A stretch of DNA of 64,000 nucleotides from Acinetobacter sp. Ac_5812 (GCF_013072695.1 NZ_LXUK01000022.1:617084-681083), one strand, 5' to 3'; shown: positions 17,490-27,078, numbered from the stretch's first letter. Notes: generated by a model from the sequence alone, not told the origin. A program made the numbers and translations.

Positions 17490-19073
17490 TTATTGAATTT
17501 GATAACATTGTTTAAGCTTTAAATAATCATAATAAAAACTGTTATTGCTATAACGTGCATAGTTACAACTCGACTTAAACAAGGTTTCTTTCTCGTTATA
17601 GAACATTTTCAGCAAGGTTGTGCCTTGCTTATCTTGATAAATATCCCACTGTAGATTTGCTGCCATCGGTGACACCGTCTCACCACGCCAAGCGCTGGTG
17701 TTATAGCTATAAGTTTGACGTAACGGTAACGGCTGCATCATGTTATGCAACTCTAAACTGGTCGCCAAAGGAATAATGATTTCAGCATGAGCAAAACGTA
17801 ATACTGCACGATGTGACTGCTGTTTATCCACAATCGCATCGACCTGTTTAAATAAATCCTGTTTTAAACCTTGGGCAATAGCACTGGTGACATTCTTCGA
17901 TTCAGTAAAACTTGGGCCTTTGCTATAAAAATCATTGGCATCGTTAAATTCAGCATAGAACTTTGCTGCATCTACAGGCATATACTGATCAAAATCAGTC
18001 CCTTTCAGTTCAGTTTTCATACCGCCTGAAATCGAATACAACTCATAGATATAGGCCGCTGCATCCACAGCACTGGCAATACTATTTTTTCCCTTTCCTT
18101 TTTCAGTAATGGTTTCACCTTTAGGTGACGTGACGCTATAAGAGCCGGTATTGCTAAATACATATCCCGTTGTTCCCAGTTTCTTAATAAATTCAGGCTT
18201 AAAAAGCGGATTCAACACGCTCATCGCCACCTGTTCAGCGCGGCTATTTTTCACAAGCTCATTTAATTTATTGACCAAATCTGCATCATCCTCTTCAAAA
18301 TGCTGATAGGCTTGGCTGGCATCGTAAATCGCCTGTTGTTGTACGGATAAAGGCTGTGCTAAATCTTGCTCTTTGTTCAAACTATGAAAATAAAGCTTAA
18401 AACGATCTACCCCACCATCTTCAATCGATGGCACACTACTACTGGCTAAACTGGTGTAAGAGACTGGAGAAATGTGTGTCTTCAATTGTGGCTGCTGTTG
18501 AATCAATTCTGCAGTAAAAAACTTGGCACTATCTACGGCACGATCCACACCTGAACTTTGCACTAAAATTGATGATGATTGCTGTGCTGCACTTTGGAAC
18601 AAAGTTGGAAGTCGTTGCAATAAACGATCCGCAATACCGCGATGCTCCTGAATACCTTGCATGCTTTCATTGCCATAGCCAAACTGACGGATGCCATCCA
18701 CACCATAACCTAGAAGAATATTGGCCCTCATCATGCTTTCCAAATCTGCCCCCAGCTTTTCGCCTAAAGGGGTAAGTGCATTTTCAGCTTTGGCCTGTTT
18801 CCACAGGTTATACAGCGCTAAATCATATTTGATGCTGGATAAGCCCCGTGAACCATGACGTGCAACCAGTTCTGTAAATACAGGCTGAAAACCTTGCGGA
18901 ATGGCTTCATATTTTTTGAGATCTTGTTGCGGTTGGTATGGGGTTTTGGTCTGATAGTATTTTGATGCAGTATTGGTTTCTGGCGGATTTTGCGATTCTA
19001 CTTGATTGTCGTTATTACATGCCGCCAATACAATGCTTGCGCATAACACACTGCTTTTTAATAATATATTCAT
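17490..19073 (-). CDS. Histidine-type acid phosphatase (branch 2), lipoprotein
   Basis: This 527-residue protein begins with a lipoprotein signal peptide; the lipobox VLAAC places the modified Cys near residue 19. The catalytic motif LVARHGSRG near residue 72 and a HAE motif (RFAHAEIIIPLA) near residue 428 identify a branch-2 histidine phosphatase, the group that includes AppA phytase and glucose-1-phosphatase. It should hydrolyse phosphomonoesters at the cell envelope. It lies between cobS and the CobC-like gene but is cytologically distinct (exported) and has its own terminator, so a role in cobalamin assembly is doubtful. Phosphate scavenging from organic phosphates is the more likely job. 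Confidence 0.85.
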   Translation of the reverse strand: MNILLKSSVLCASIVLAACNNDNQVESQNPPETNTASKYYQTKTPYQPQQDLKKYEAIPQGFQPVFTELVARHGSRGLSSIKYDLALYNLWKQAKAENALTPLGEKLGADLESMMRANILLGYGVDGIRQFGYGNESMQGIQEHRGIADRLLQRLPTLFQSAAQQSSSILVQSSGVDRAVDSAKFFTAELIQQQPQLKTHISPVSYTSLASSSVPSIEDGGVDRFKLYFHSLNKEQDLAQPLSVQQQAIYDASQAYQHFEEDDADLVNKLNELVKNSRAEQVAMSVLNPLFKPEFIKKLGTTGYVFSNTGSYSVTSPKGETITEKGKGKNSIASAVDAAAYIYELYSISGGMKTELKGTDFDQYMPVDAAKFYAEFNDANDFYSKGPSFTESKNVTSAIAQGLKQDLFKQVDAIVDKQQSHRAVLRFAHAEIIIPLATSLELHNMMQPLPLRQTYSYNTSAWRGETVSPMAANLQWDIYQDKQGTTLLKMFYNEKETLFKSSCNYARYSNNSFYYDYLKLKQCYQIQ

Positions 19074-19183
19074 GAATGATTTGCTTATAGGTTAAGAAAT
19101 GCCCTGTATCATAGGCAGTGGTAATGACAGTTCGATTACAACACCCAAGCAAATACTGGAAATAGAATAAGATTTTATCGCTG

Positions 19184-19798
19184 CTAAGTTGCTGTCTTTT
19201 CAGCAAAATGAATTTTATTTTCAACTTGAGTTAGGTTTAAAGCATATAACTTTCCTAACTCTGCGGGCATGGTTAATAGATCATCCAGTTTTTGCTGACG
19301 TGCCAAACAAGTCAGTAACTTAATCACCCCACCATGCGTCACAATCAACGCCCTATTCCAATGATGCTGCTGCATTTGAACATAAATTTCATTAAAACCA
19401 TGCATGACACGTTGCTGGAATTGATTCAACGACTCCCCATTGGGTGCATGATATCGGGTTGGAAATTGCCAGAAATTTGCCAATAGCTCAGGTGCTGCTT
19501 CATAAATGGTTTGAGTGGCAATACCTTCCCAATCGCCAAAATACATTTCCTTAATTTCAGCATTGAGTAACAAGGGTAATTCAAGTTGTTTGGCTAATGC
19601 TGCCGCAAATTTTTGGCAGCGTTGCAAAGGTGAACTGATGATCACATCCCATTGTACTTGAGCAGCAAGATGCTGCTCAACGGTAGATTGCATTTGTAAC
19701 CAACCTTGTTCTGTAAGTGCATCATCCAGATGCCCACGCAAGGTATGGCTCAGTGCTGTTTCCCCATGCCGCAGTAAATCAAGGTGCAACTTTATCAC
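19184..19798 (-). CDS. cobC: Alpha-ribazole phosphatase-like histidine phosphatase (CobC)
   Basis: About 204 residues are encoded from GTG 19798, which lies inside the 3' end of cobT in another frame; no ATG precedes the catalytic motif. LDLLRHGET is at residues 5-13, ISSPLQRCQKFA near 59, and VTHGGVIKLL near 156, all as expected for branch-1 histidine phosphatases. Its overlap with cobT and position with cobU and cobS support the CobC role of dephosphorylating alpha-ribazole-5'-phosphate or adenosylcobalamin-5'-phosphate in the cytosol. On sequence alone a general phosphoglycerate mutase-like phosphatase cannot be excluded. Confidence 0.85.
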   Translation of the reverse strand: MIKLHLDLLRHGETALSHTLRGHLDDALTEQGWLQMQSTVEQHLAAQVQWDVIISSPLQRCQKFAAALAKQLELPLLLNAEIKEMYFGDWEGIATQTIYEAAPELLANFWQFPTRYHAPNGESLNQFQQRVMHGFNEIYVQMQQHHWNRALIVTHGGVIKLLTCLARQQKLDDLLTMPAELGKLYALNLTQVENKIHFAEKTAT

Positions 19799-20849
19799 CC
19801 GTAACTGCAGCTTCGGCAAAGGTGGCCATTTGATTGTGTAAGACACAAGCCAGTTGTAACACGGACAAGGCAGCTCCTGCTCCACTGCCTTCTCCCAAAC
19901 GCAAATTCATATTTAAAATAGGCTGAGCGTCTAAGGCTTTTAGCACACGCTGATGACCATATTCAGCCGATTGATGTCCAAACAACATCCATGCATGACT
20001 TTGTGGTTGCATACGTACCGCACACAAGGCTGCAACCGAGCTAATAAAACCATCCACTACAATTGGCAAACCGATTTGCGCGCAGCGGATATAAGCGCCT
20101 GTCATGGCCGCAATTTCTAGACCACCGACAGCTGCCAGAATTTTTAAGGCATCATCCGCCACATTCTGTTGATGTAGCTTCACCGCTTGATCAATGACAG
20201 CGATCTTATGTTGTAGTTGTTGGTTATTAATTCCTGTCCCCACACCCGTCAGTTGTGCAGCACCTTCATGCAACAACAAACAGGCCAGTGCTGAAGCTGA
20301 ACAGGTATTTCCTATCCCCATTTCCCCTGCAATAAAAATATCAGCAGCTTGAGCTTTGGCGCGATCAACGCTGTCTTTACCCAGTTGTAGAGCCGCTAAG
20401 CATTCCTGTTCCGTCATTGCCGCTTGTTGGGCAAAATTAGCGGTGCCTGCACGAATACAATGACGCTCAACCCCAACATAATCATAGACATCACCCACAG
20501 TACCACAATCAACTACCTGTAAATGTGCATGATGATGTTTGGCAATCACACTGATCGCTGCACCACCTGAGGCAAAATTTTGCAGCATTTGACGGGTCAC
20601 GGCTTGCGGATAAGCCGAAATATTTTCGGCCACAACACCATGATCACCCGCAAAAATGGTAATCCAAGGCTGCTGAATCTGTGGATATACCGTGCCTTGT
20701 AAGCCCGCCAATTGAATGGCAAGCTGCTCTAGCTGCCCCAAAGCGCCTGTGGGTTTGGTCAATTGCAGTTGACGCTGTTCAGCTTGTTGTTTCGCATCAA
20801 AATCTGGTTGCTGTACTGCTGCTAAAAACCATTGCGCTTGTTCAGTCAT
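19779..20849 (-). CDS. cobT: Nicotinate-nucleotide-dimethylbenzimidazole phosphoribosyltransferase CobT
   Basis: The product has 356 residues from ATG 20849, one base after the cobU stop; ATG 20861 inside cobU is the alternative. The family motifs are visible: FAGDHGVVAENISAYPQAVT near 70, NFASGGAAISVIA near 93, GEMGIGNTCSASAL near 172, VDGFISSVAAL near 262, and the catalytic-region LRLGEGSGAGAAL near the C-terminus. CobT makes alpha-ribazole-5'-phosphate from nicotinate mononucleotide and the lower-ligand base. It overlaps the CobC-like gene downstream and follows cobU directly, so these are co-transcribed. Confidence 0.96.
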   Translation of the reverse strand: MTEQAQWFLAAVQQPDFDAKQQAEQRQLQLTKPTGALGQLEQLAIQLAGLQGTVYPQIQQPWITIFAGDHGVVAENISAYPQAVTRQMLQNFASGGAAISVIAKHHHAHLQVVDCGTVGDVYDYVGVERHCIRAGTANFAQQAAMTEQECLAALQLGKDSVDRAKAQAADIFIAGEMGIGNTCSASALACLLLHEGAAQLTGVGTGINNQQLQHKIAVIDQAVKLHQQNVADDALKILAAVGGLEIAAMTGAYIRCAQIGLPIVVDGFISSVAALCAVRMQPQSHAWMLFGHQSAEYGHQRVLKALDAQPILNMNLRLGEGSGAGAALSVLQLACVLHNQMATFAEAAVTGDKVAP

Positions 20850-20850
20850 G

Positions 20851-21369
20851 TTATTTCTCATCTTTTAAAATCATTGGAAAGCCTGCCACACAAAACATGA
20901 CTTTATCGGCGAGTTGCCCCAAGGTCTGATGCAAACGCCCTGCTTCATCGACAAAACGACGGCTGATTTCCCCCATCGGTACCACTCCAAGCCCAGTTTC
21001 ATTACTGACCAAAATAATTTGAGAGTGTAGCTGTGGTAAGACCTCGAATAGTTTTTGCATCTGGTGTTGCTGTAAGCTTGGGTCTTCAGCCAACAACAGA
21101 TTACTGAGCCACAAGGTCAAGCAATCGACCAAAATCAGCTGATTGGCTTGATCGCATTGCAAGAGTCGATCTGCCAGATAAATCGGTTCTTCAAGCACTT
21201 GCCAATGGGTTGGACGTTGCCGTTGATGATGCGCAATACGCTGCTGCATTTCTTCATCTAAGGCCTGCGCCGTTGCAATATAAATGACAGATAAACCCGT
21301 CTCTTTGGCGGTTTGTTCTGCCAAACGACTTTTACCTGAGCGCGCCCCACCTAAAATTAGTTGCAACAT
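20851..21369 (-). CDS. cobU: Adenosylcobinamide kinase/guanylyltransferase CobU (CobP)
   Basis: This 172-residue protein has the P-loop GGARSGKS at residues 7-14, the IYIATAQALDEEMQQRIAHH stretch with the family His residues, LVDCLTLWLSNLL near 82 and VSNETGLGVVP near 122. It phosphorylates adenosylcobinamide and then adds GMP to give adenosylcobinamide-GDP. It is tightly packed between the 2H phosphoesterase gene (2 bases) and cobT (1 base). No de novo corrin ring genes are in the window, which fits a salvage/late-assembly pathway. Confidence 0.95.
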   Translation of the reverse strand: MLQLILGGARSGKSRLAEQTAKETGLSVIYIATAQALDEEMQQRIAHHQRQRPTHWQVLEEPIYLADRLLQCDQANQLILVDCLTLWLSNLLLAEDPSLQQHQMQKLFEVLPQLHSQIILVSNETGLGVVPMGEISRRFVDEAGRLHQTLGQLADKVMFCVAGFPMILKDEK

Positions 21370-21371
21370 AT

Positions 21372-21995
21372 CTAACCTAGTTCAATTTGCTGATAAGAAT
21401 ACAGTAATCCCTGTAAAATCTGTGCCTTGTAATAGCCAAAAGTCAGTTTTTTGACCTGAATCTTCATGGTTTTTAACGAAAGTTGTTGTATCCGCTGCAA
21501 TACCATATCACTCAGCCAAGCTTCACGATACAGACCTAAAGTAATATGCGGACAATATTCAAGTGCAGCAACCTCTCCCGATACATAAGCAAATTGCTGA
21601 CGAATTTGGGCCAGTACGCCCTGATGATCTTGAATCTGTAGGAACAAGGCACTGCTAAAGCTGTCAATTTGTGCGATTTCCAACTCAAAAGCTGTGAGCT
21701 GTAATGCTTTGATCCGTTTGATCTGTTGCTGTAATTGTTGAATCTGAAAATCATCGTCGTATTGCTTTTCCGTGGGCTGCAAAAAGCCGCAAACAAATAA
21801 GGTAATGTGATATTGGCGTTGCTGTGCAGGAAGCAATAGATTTGAAAATTGTGCTTGAATTTTATCTAAATATTGAATCAATTCAGGTTGATCAATCTCA
21901 ATATACCAAAGCCCATAATCTGAACGACCTTTGTGCCATTCAGGATAATCGCGTATTTCGGTCGCAATCAACTGGGTATCTGCTTGTAATAACAC
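21372..21995 (-). CDS. 2H phosphoesterase (2'-5' RNA ligase family)
   Basis: This 207-residue protein starts at a GTG (21995); there is no ATG in the N-terminal half. It holds the two H-x-T motifs of the 2H superfamily, HIT at residue 63 (QYHITLFVCG) and HIT at residue 150 (CPHITLGLYR), spaced as in two-lobed LigT/ThpR-like enzymes. Members act on 2',3'-cyclic phosphates or 2'-5' linkages in nucleotides and RNA. It ends 2 bases before the cobU start, so it is in the same operon and probably translationally coupled. Its substrate is unknown. A role tied to the cobamide nucleotide loop is speculative. Confidence 0.8.
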   Translation of the reverse strand: MLLQADTQLIATEIRDYPEWHKGRSDYGLWYIEIDQPELIQYLDKIQAQFSNLLLPAQQRQYHITLFVCGFLQPTEKQYDDDFQIQQLQQQIKRIKALQLTAFELEIAQIDSFSSALFLQIQDHQGVLAQIRQQFAYVSGEVAALEYCPHITLGLYREAWLSDMVLQRIQQLSLKTMKIQVKKLTFGYYKAQILQGLLYSYQQIELG

Positions 21996-22079
21996 AACTT
22001 CAGCATTCTGTTTAAGGTTGTGTTATTCAAACATAAACCCAGATCAAAGTTAAGGTACATTCACCGTGAGCACTGATGT

Positions 22080-24203
22080 TTATGCCGTTAGAGGTTTCAA
22101 CTCCTCCAACTGTGACATGAATGCATTGTCATTGAGTTCCGCCTGAATCCCGTGATAGAGCTGGTTTAATAAGGCTTTTTTCTGATTTTCAGTGATGTCC
22201 ATATGCTCAATATTGGTCTGCACATGTTTTACAATCTTAATCTCATCCAGCCCAAGCCTTTTCAAGGCATAGGCATAGCCATAAATTGCACCTTGTATCA
22301 GCTTTTGATAAGGAAGCTGGTGTTGCACCTGACATTCTAAACTGCCTAATACGCGCTCATTCAGATTGAGTTTTCTAAGCGGATCACGAGCTACACGTTC
22401 ACAAGGATCTTTATAGGCCGCTCGGCAAGAATGCAGGAAACTTTCCGCCATACGGTCCAGTTCTTTGGCTTGATTGGGAATCATATTGGCTAGACCCAAT
22501 TTAACTTCGTTAACCACCTGCTCTGCATATTTCATGATTTTTGGATCCGCCATAGCAATACCAATGGTGTCATGTCCAAGTGCACTAGCATACCACGCTA
22601 ACATGGCATGACAGCCATTCCATAGACGGTTCTTAATGATTTGAATCTCAGAAATCTGATCCACTAAAATCATTTGACGCATTTTGCTTAATAACGGACT
22701 GCGATTTTCCACATAAATCGGCATATCCATTTCACTATGGAACAGGATCAGATCCATATTTTGTAGGAATTGCCCTGTTTGAAACTGTCCGCGCATATCC
22801 TCTAAACAATGTGTGATCTGCTGTTCCTGCTTTTCAGTCAGCGCAGTTTCATCTGACAACTCAATCGTTTCTGGATTGAGGTCATTTTGATATTGTTTGA
22901 ACAGGTTATGCTTAATATTGAGCTGACGATATAGGGCCTGATCGGTAAGCTTGGATACCATTCGATTGACCACGGTATCGCAGAAATAATGTTCACTTAA
23001 AATATGTTCGGCAATATCCTCATCTGTCAATTCCAATAAAGCTTCACGGATATGTTTCAAGACCAAATATTTTGCGCAGACTTTATTTAAAATAATCAAA
23101 AAAGTAATCGGCTCATTGTTGTCTGCATCTGCTGACATGAAACGAGCCAATAATCCCTTCGCAATCGTTTTCGCCTCAGACTCAATCGCTTGTTCTGGTA
23201 AGCACAGTGCGATCAGGCTAGATTGCATATACATTTCTAACATCTGCTGTTCATTGTCAGCATCAATCACTGTGAGATTATCAATACGCTCATCATAAGA
23301 AGACTGGCCATAGCGAATGCTATAGCTGCCAAAACTGTTCACTGATTCTAAATATAAGCGATTCCGAGTTGAAGCCAAAATACGTTTTGGGCGTGTGTAA
23401 CCATCCCAATAGGACAGGATCTGTGCCACATATCCCCCACCAATTGCACCAAAGCCATGGATCCCAACAGTCAATTGATTACAACTTTGCGGAAATAATT
23501 CTTGTAATTGTGGCATGCCCATTTCAGGAATATATTGATCCAAAGCATTCAGACACTCATACATGTCCTGATAATAGAAATTTGCTTTAGAAAGCATATG
23601 ATCATTGGGTTCTTTAATATCTTTAAATAAAATCGTGATACCGCCGGCATCATAGGCTGAACAAATCCCATTTTCCGAATCTTCAAACATTAGACATTGT
23701 TGTGGTTGTAGATTTAGTTTTTGTGCCGCTTTTAAAAAGATTTCTGGATGTGGTTTACCCTTTTCAACTTCATCCCCACAAACCAATAGATCAAAAAATT
23801 TATAAACATTGGCATTAATTAAATATTCTTCTGCAATCGCACGACGACTTGAGGTCGCAACAGCCATTTTTAAACCTGATTTTCTTAAGCGTTCCAGAAC
23901 TTGAATCAGTCCTTTTTTTATCGGTACCCCATTTTTACGCACAGACTCTAATTCAACCTCATCCGCACGTTTACGAATGGCAGTATAAGGAACATCTGTA
24001 CCATAAAACTTTTGTGCTAGCTGCTCCGATGCTTTCGCACTTAAGCCGAGACACTGCATCAAATATTCATCTGAAAATTCCTGTCCAATCAGCTCTTGTG
24101 ATGCCTGTCTCAATGTTTGGAAGCGCAAACGCTCGGTATCAAACATTGTTCCATCCATGTCAAAAAGCGCTCCTTGAACAGGATAATCATGAAAAATAAG
24201 CAT
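22080..24203 (-). CDS. mtlD: Bifunctional mannitol-1-phosphate dehydrogenase/phosphatase MtlD
   Basis: This fusion has 707 residues from ATG 24203 (AAAGGAG seven bases upstream). Residues 1-225 form a HAD phosphatase: FDMDGT at 14-19 with nucleophile Asp15, ATSSRR in the middle and EDSENGI near 175. Residues from about 240 form a polyol dehydrogenase with the nucleotide loop GIHGFGAIGGG and a C-terminal helical domain (SFLHSCRAAYKDPCERVARD). In Acinetobacter baylyi this arrangement makes mannitol from fructose-6-phosphate as a compatible solute under salt stress, using both activities in one chain. The gene is monocistronic and faces the cob operon tail-to-head. Confidence 0.93.
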   Translation of the reverse strand: MLIFHDYPVQGALFDMDGTMFDTERLRFQTLRQASQELIGQEFSDEYLMQCLGLSAKASEQLAQKFYGTDVPYTAIRKRADEVELESVRKNGVPIKKGLIQVLERLRKSGLKMAVATSSRRAIAEEYLINANVYKFFDLLVCGDEVEKGKPHPEIFLKAAQKLNLQPQQCLMFEDSENGICSAYDAGGITILFKDIKEPNDHMLSKANFYYQDMYECLNALDQYIPEMGMPQLQELFPQSCNQLTVGIHGFGAIGGGYVAQILSYWDGYTRPKRILASTRNRLYLESVNSFGSYSIRYGQSSYDERIDNLTVIDADNEQQMLEMYMQSSLIALCLPEQAIESEAKTIAKGLLARFMSADADNNEPITFLIILNKVCAKYLVLKHIREALLELTDEDIAEHILSEHYFCDTVVNRMVSKLTDQALYRQLNIKHNLFKQYQNDLNPETIELSDETALTEKQEQQITHCLEDMRGQFQTGQFLQNMDLILFHSEMDMPIYVENRSPLLSKMRQMILVDQISEIQIIKNRLWNGCHAMLAWYASALGHDTIGIAMADPKIMKYAEQVVNEVKLGLANMIPNQAKELDRMAESFLHSCRAAYKDPCERVARDPLRKLNLNERVLGSLECQVQHQLPYQKLIQGAIYGYAYALKRLGLDEIKIVKHVQTNIEHMDITENQKKALLNQLYHGIQAELNDNAFMSQLEELKPLTA

Positions 24204-24518
24204 CTTTACTCCTTTATCTATCTTGTTATGACGTTTTATAGGGTACATAAAAAATCCAGTTAAAATCCAAAACGTCAATAAATGAAATAAATTTGATCAA
24301 AAAATAAACATAAAGGCGACTCATCATAGCAATATATAACTGAAACAGTCAGAATACTTGCATTATGAGGAAAATAATGAACGTTTTTTCACCTAAAAAA
24401 TCATAGTTTGGTTGACGAAAATCAGAAAAATATTAAAAAACAGCTATTAAAATATACAAATATAATGTATCAAAAAAATATCCGTAGCGATGACGGATAT
24501 TTTTTTGATATCAATTAG
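24204..24518. other. Intergenic region upstream of mtlD
   Basis: This 315-base AT-rich spacer holds the mtlD promoter region (minus strand) and, at its right end, the terminator of the siderophore receptor gene. I see no gene in it. I could not fix a convincing -35/-10 pair or osmotic-stress operator by eye. Confidence 0.6.
24472..24506 (-). terminator. Terminator after the second TonB siderophore receptor gene
   Basis: AAATATCCGT and ACGGATATTT form a 10-bp core stem extended by A- and T-runs, with a 7-base loop. It lies 13 bases downstream of the receptor stop on the minus strand. Confidence 0.9.
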
Positions 24519-26792
24519 TTAATAGTTAAAAGTATAGCTTAGACCATAGGTACGACCTTCAGCTGGAATCGCAAGTAATGGATTGCCATTTGATACTGCA
24601 GCTTGTTGTGCGAATACAGTATTGTATTGAAGGCCCCAAACATTATATACACCAAAATCTACGCGGCCTTTCCAGGCAGGAACATGTCCTAATACATCCA
24701 TAGTCGCATAGCCTTTAATTTTTGCTGCACTATTCGCATCTGCTTTAACAGCAGCTTGGAATGCGGCATCTTGGCTTGCATTCGCACGAGCAACAAGTTC
24801 ACGATCATCATTATAAGCTTTGTTGCTTCCTTTGATTGCTTGCATCTGAACGCGAACACCATAACCTTCATTGTTGTCCCATTCAGCAAATAACGTTCCT
24901 TTGATTGGAGAAACTGCAAATGAATTGAGTTCATGCCATTGATTTGCTGCATCTTTATATTGACCACGAGTATATCCCAAAGTACCACCAACCTTGTAGC
25001 TGTCCATAAATGGATAACTTAGGGTTGCTTCTGCTCCATATACACGTTGATCAGTGTCTACAATTTTTGCTGCTCGGTTATTAAATTGTACCGTTTTATC
25101 AGAGGTATTATAAAAACCGGTTAAACCAAGATTGAGACCATCATCCTGATTTAAACGCCAACCTAACTCATAACTATTTACCGTAATCGGCTGAAGGTTT
25201 GATGTTGAAACCGTGTAGGTTGATACGTCACGGAGCATACGCTGTACATCTGGAAAGCTAAAACCTTGAGAAAAGTTAGCATAAACTTGTTGAGTATCAT
25301 TGAGCTTATAAACCGCACCTAAATTAAATAGCGGTTTATCGTCATGTGTTGAATCTGCAGGGACTGTTACAGACTCACGACTTGGAATATAAGCATCGGT
25401 ATCTGCCTGAATATATTGATAGCGAATACCTGCTTGAATATTCAATTGGTCATTCACAGCAAAGTCACCTTGTACAAAGGTGCCAATATTTTGAATTTCG
25501 GTGTTAGGACCGTATCCTTTGCGTACACCAGTTGGCGTATAAACTAAATATGGGTATTTCGTCGCCAAGATATCAATATACTGCTCGTCTTTTTCCCAAT
25601 CATAGTCGAGGCCATAGGTCAGTTTTAGCTCTCTATCTGCAATATTAAAGTCTGACTGCATGGTTGATCGTAAACCCGCAACTTTAACTTCTGATTGAGA
25701 TTGATTCACTGAAGTTACAGCTTTGGTTGTTAAACCATAAGGGAAAAATCTTGCTTTCTCATTACGGTAGTAAGCTTCAACATTGAGCACTTGACCTAAA
25801 AAATCTTGATTTTGGTACTGCGAATTTACTGCATAACGTTCAGTAAATAGATGATCACTCAATTTCAAGCCTTTAATTGCTTTATAGCTTGGGGCTCCCA
25901 TGTCATTACTTGTCCCCGTTGTCGGTAAGTATGAATAATCAGGGCCGTAATCTGTATCTTGTTTGTCTTTATAATATTGTGCGCCAAAGCTTAGGCTTTG
26001 TTTATCTGTTAGATTGAAATTCAAACGTCCATTTACATCGAGGGTATCCGTATCCATGGTGCTACCTTGCCAAGGACTTAAAGAAATTCGATCCCCATTC
26101 CCATCAAACTGAGAACCACGACTGGTAAAGTTTGCGCCTAAAAAACCATCCACATTGCCTTGACTAAAGGAAACCGATTGCCCGACTTCATATGCTAAAC
26201 CATCACCTCTAAATGTATCCGAAGAAGTAATCCCAACTTTAGATTCAAAGCTCAACGGTTTTGAGGTGTCCGCACGTTTGGTAATAATATTAATAATACC
26301 ACCCGTTGCGCCAGAGCCATAAATACTGGTCGCCCCTGAGATAATCTCAATACGCTCAATCATGCTTGGACTAATACTATTTAGCTGACGCGAAACATCT
26401 CGTGAACCTGTTTGTGAAACACCATCAATCATTACCAAAACATTGCGCCCACGCATGGTTTGACCATAATTACTGGTATTACCGCTGCTTGGTGCGAGTG
26501 ATGGGACAAGTTGTGCCAGTACATCTGCAACTTTTCGCCCTGCTATGGCTTGCTGTGCAATCTGTGCTTGGTCAATGGTCTGTACTGTCCCTGCAATTTC
26601 TGCAATATTTTTCGGCGTACGGGTTGCAGTCACAACAATTTTTTCTAACTGTGCGACAGGTTTCTGTGATGACTCAACTACAGCAGCATTTTCTGCATTC
26701 GCATGTTGTACAAACATTGCCATAACAGCAAGATAACATGGTGTCATTTTAAACAGGGCTGGTTTTGCCCTAAACTCATTATTGGCTGTCAT
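24519..26792 (-). CDS. TonB-dependent siderophore receptor (paralogue 2)
   Basis: The product is 757 residues from ATG 26792 (GGAG 9 bases upstream); the GTG at 26822 is less likely. A signal peptide ends near ANA. The TonB box region reads LEKIVVTATRTP. The plug contains LVPSLAPSSGNTSNYGQTMR, VMIDGVSQTGSRD, IEIISGATSIYGSGATGGII and the barrel ends YGLSYTFNY. It is clearly a paralogue of the receptor at 28355 (shared TSNYG, RQLNSISP, IYGSGATGGIINIITK). It has its own Fur-box-like site 74 bases upstream, so iron repression is likely. The family transports hydroxamate-type ferric siderophores; the ligand may be the locus's own siderophore, a breakdown form, or a xenosiderophore. Confidence 0.9.
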   Translation of the reverse strand: MTANNEFRAKPALFKMTPCYLAVMAMFVQHANAENAAVVESSQKPVAQLEKIVVTATRTPKNIAEIAGTVQTIDQAQIAQQAIAGRKVADVLAQLVPSLAPSSGNTSNYGQTMRGRNVLVMIDGVSQTGSRDVSRQLNSISPSMIERIEIISGATSIYGSGATGGIINIITKRADTSKPLSFESKVGITSSDTFRGDGLAYEVGQSVSFSQGNVDGFLGANFTSRGSQFDGNGDRISLSPWQGSTMDTDTLDVNGRLNFNLTDKQSLSFGAQYYKDKQDTDYGPDYSYLPTTGTSNDMGAPSYKAIKGLKLSDHLFTERYAVNSQYQNQDFLGQVLNVEAYYRNEKARFFPYGLTTKAVTSVNQSQSEVKVAGLRSTMQSDFNIADRELKLTYGLDYDWEKDEQYIDILATKYPYLVYTPTGVRKGYGPNTEIQNIGTFVQGDFAVNDQLNIQAGIRYQYIQADTDAYIPSRESVTVPADSTHDDKPLFNLGAVYKLNDTQQVYANFSQGFSFPDVQRMLRDVSTYTVSTSNLQPITVNSYELGWRLNQDDGLNLGLTGFYNTSDKTVQFNNRAAKIVDTDQRVYGAEATLSYPFMDSYKVGGTLGYTRGQYKDAANQWHELNSFAVSPIKGTLFAEWDNNEGYGVRVQMQAIKGSNKAYNDDRELVARANASQDAAFQAAVKADANSAAKIKGYATMDVLGHVPAWKGRVDFGVYNVWGLQYNTVFAQQAAVSNGNPLLAIPAEGRTYGLSYTFNY

Positions 26793-26865
26793 TTTCTCTT
26801 TTCTCCAAAACCCGAATATCACTCAAAAAACATCCAAAAGGCAGGCTATAATACTAAATAAAAAT

Positions 26866-26884
26866 AATAATGAGAATCATTTTA
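26866..26884. promoter_or_regulatory. Fur-box-like operator before the receptor gene
   Basis: Matches the 19-base Fur consensus GATAATGATAATCATTATC at 15 of 19 positions by my hand alignment (core AATAATGAGAATCATT). It lies about 74 bases upstream of the receptor start codon. Confidence 0.75.
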
Positions 26885-27078
26885 AACAAGATGCCTTATC
26901 TATATTCATTTCGTTAAGTTGTTAATATCACCACCCTATTAAATCTATTTAAGTGGTTGCATCAATCTTATAAACAACAAACCTTTTGCATCACAATGAT
27001 CAGCCAAGCATGAATAAAACGTTAAGTTAAATAGCGGTATTTGCCCAACAAATACGAAAATAGACATTATTGACTCAT

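Noticed and set aside
22016..22079. Cobalamin riboswitch before the cob genes
   Set aside because: The spacer is only 64 bases and shows no B12-box-like sequence, so no riboswitch can be supported here.
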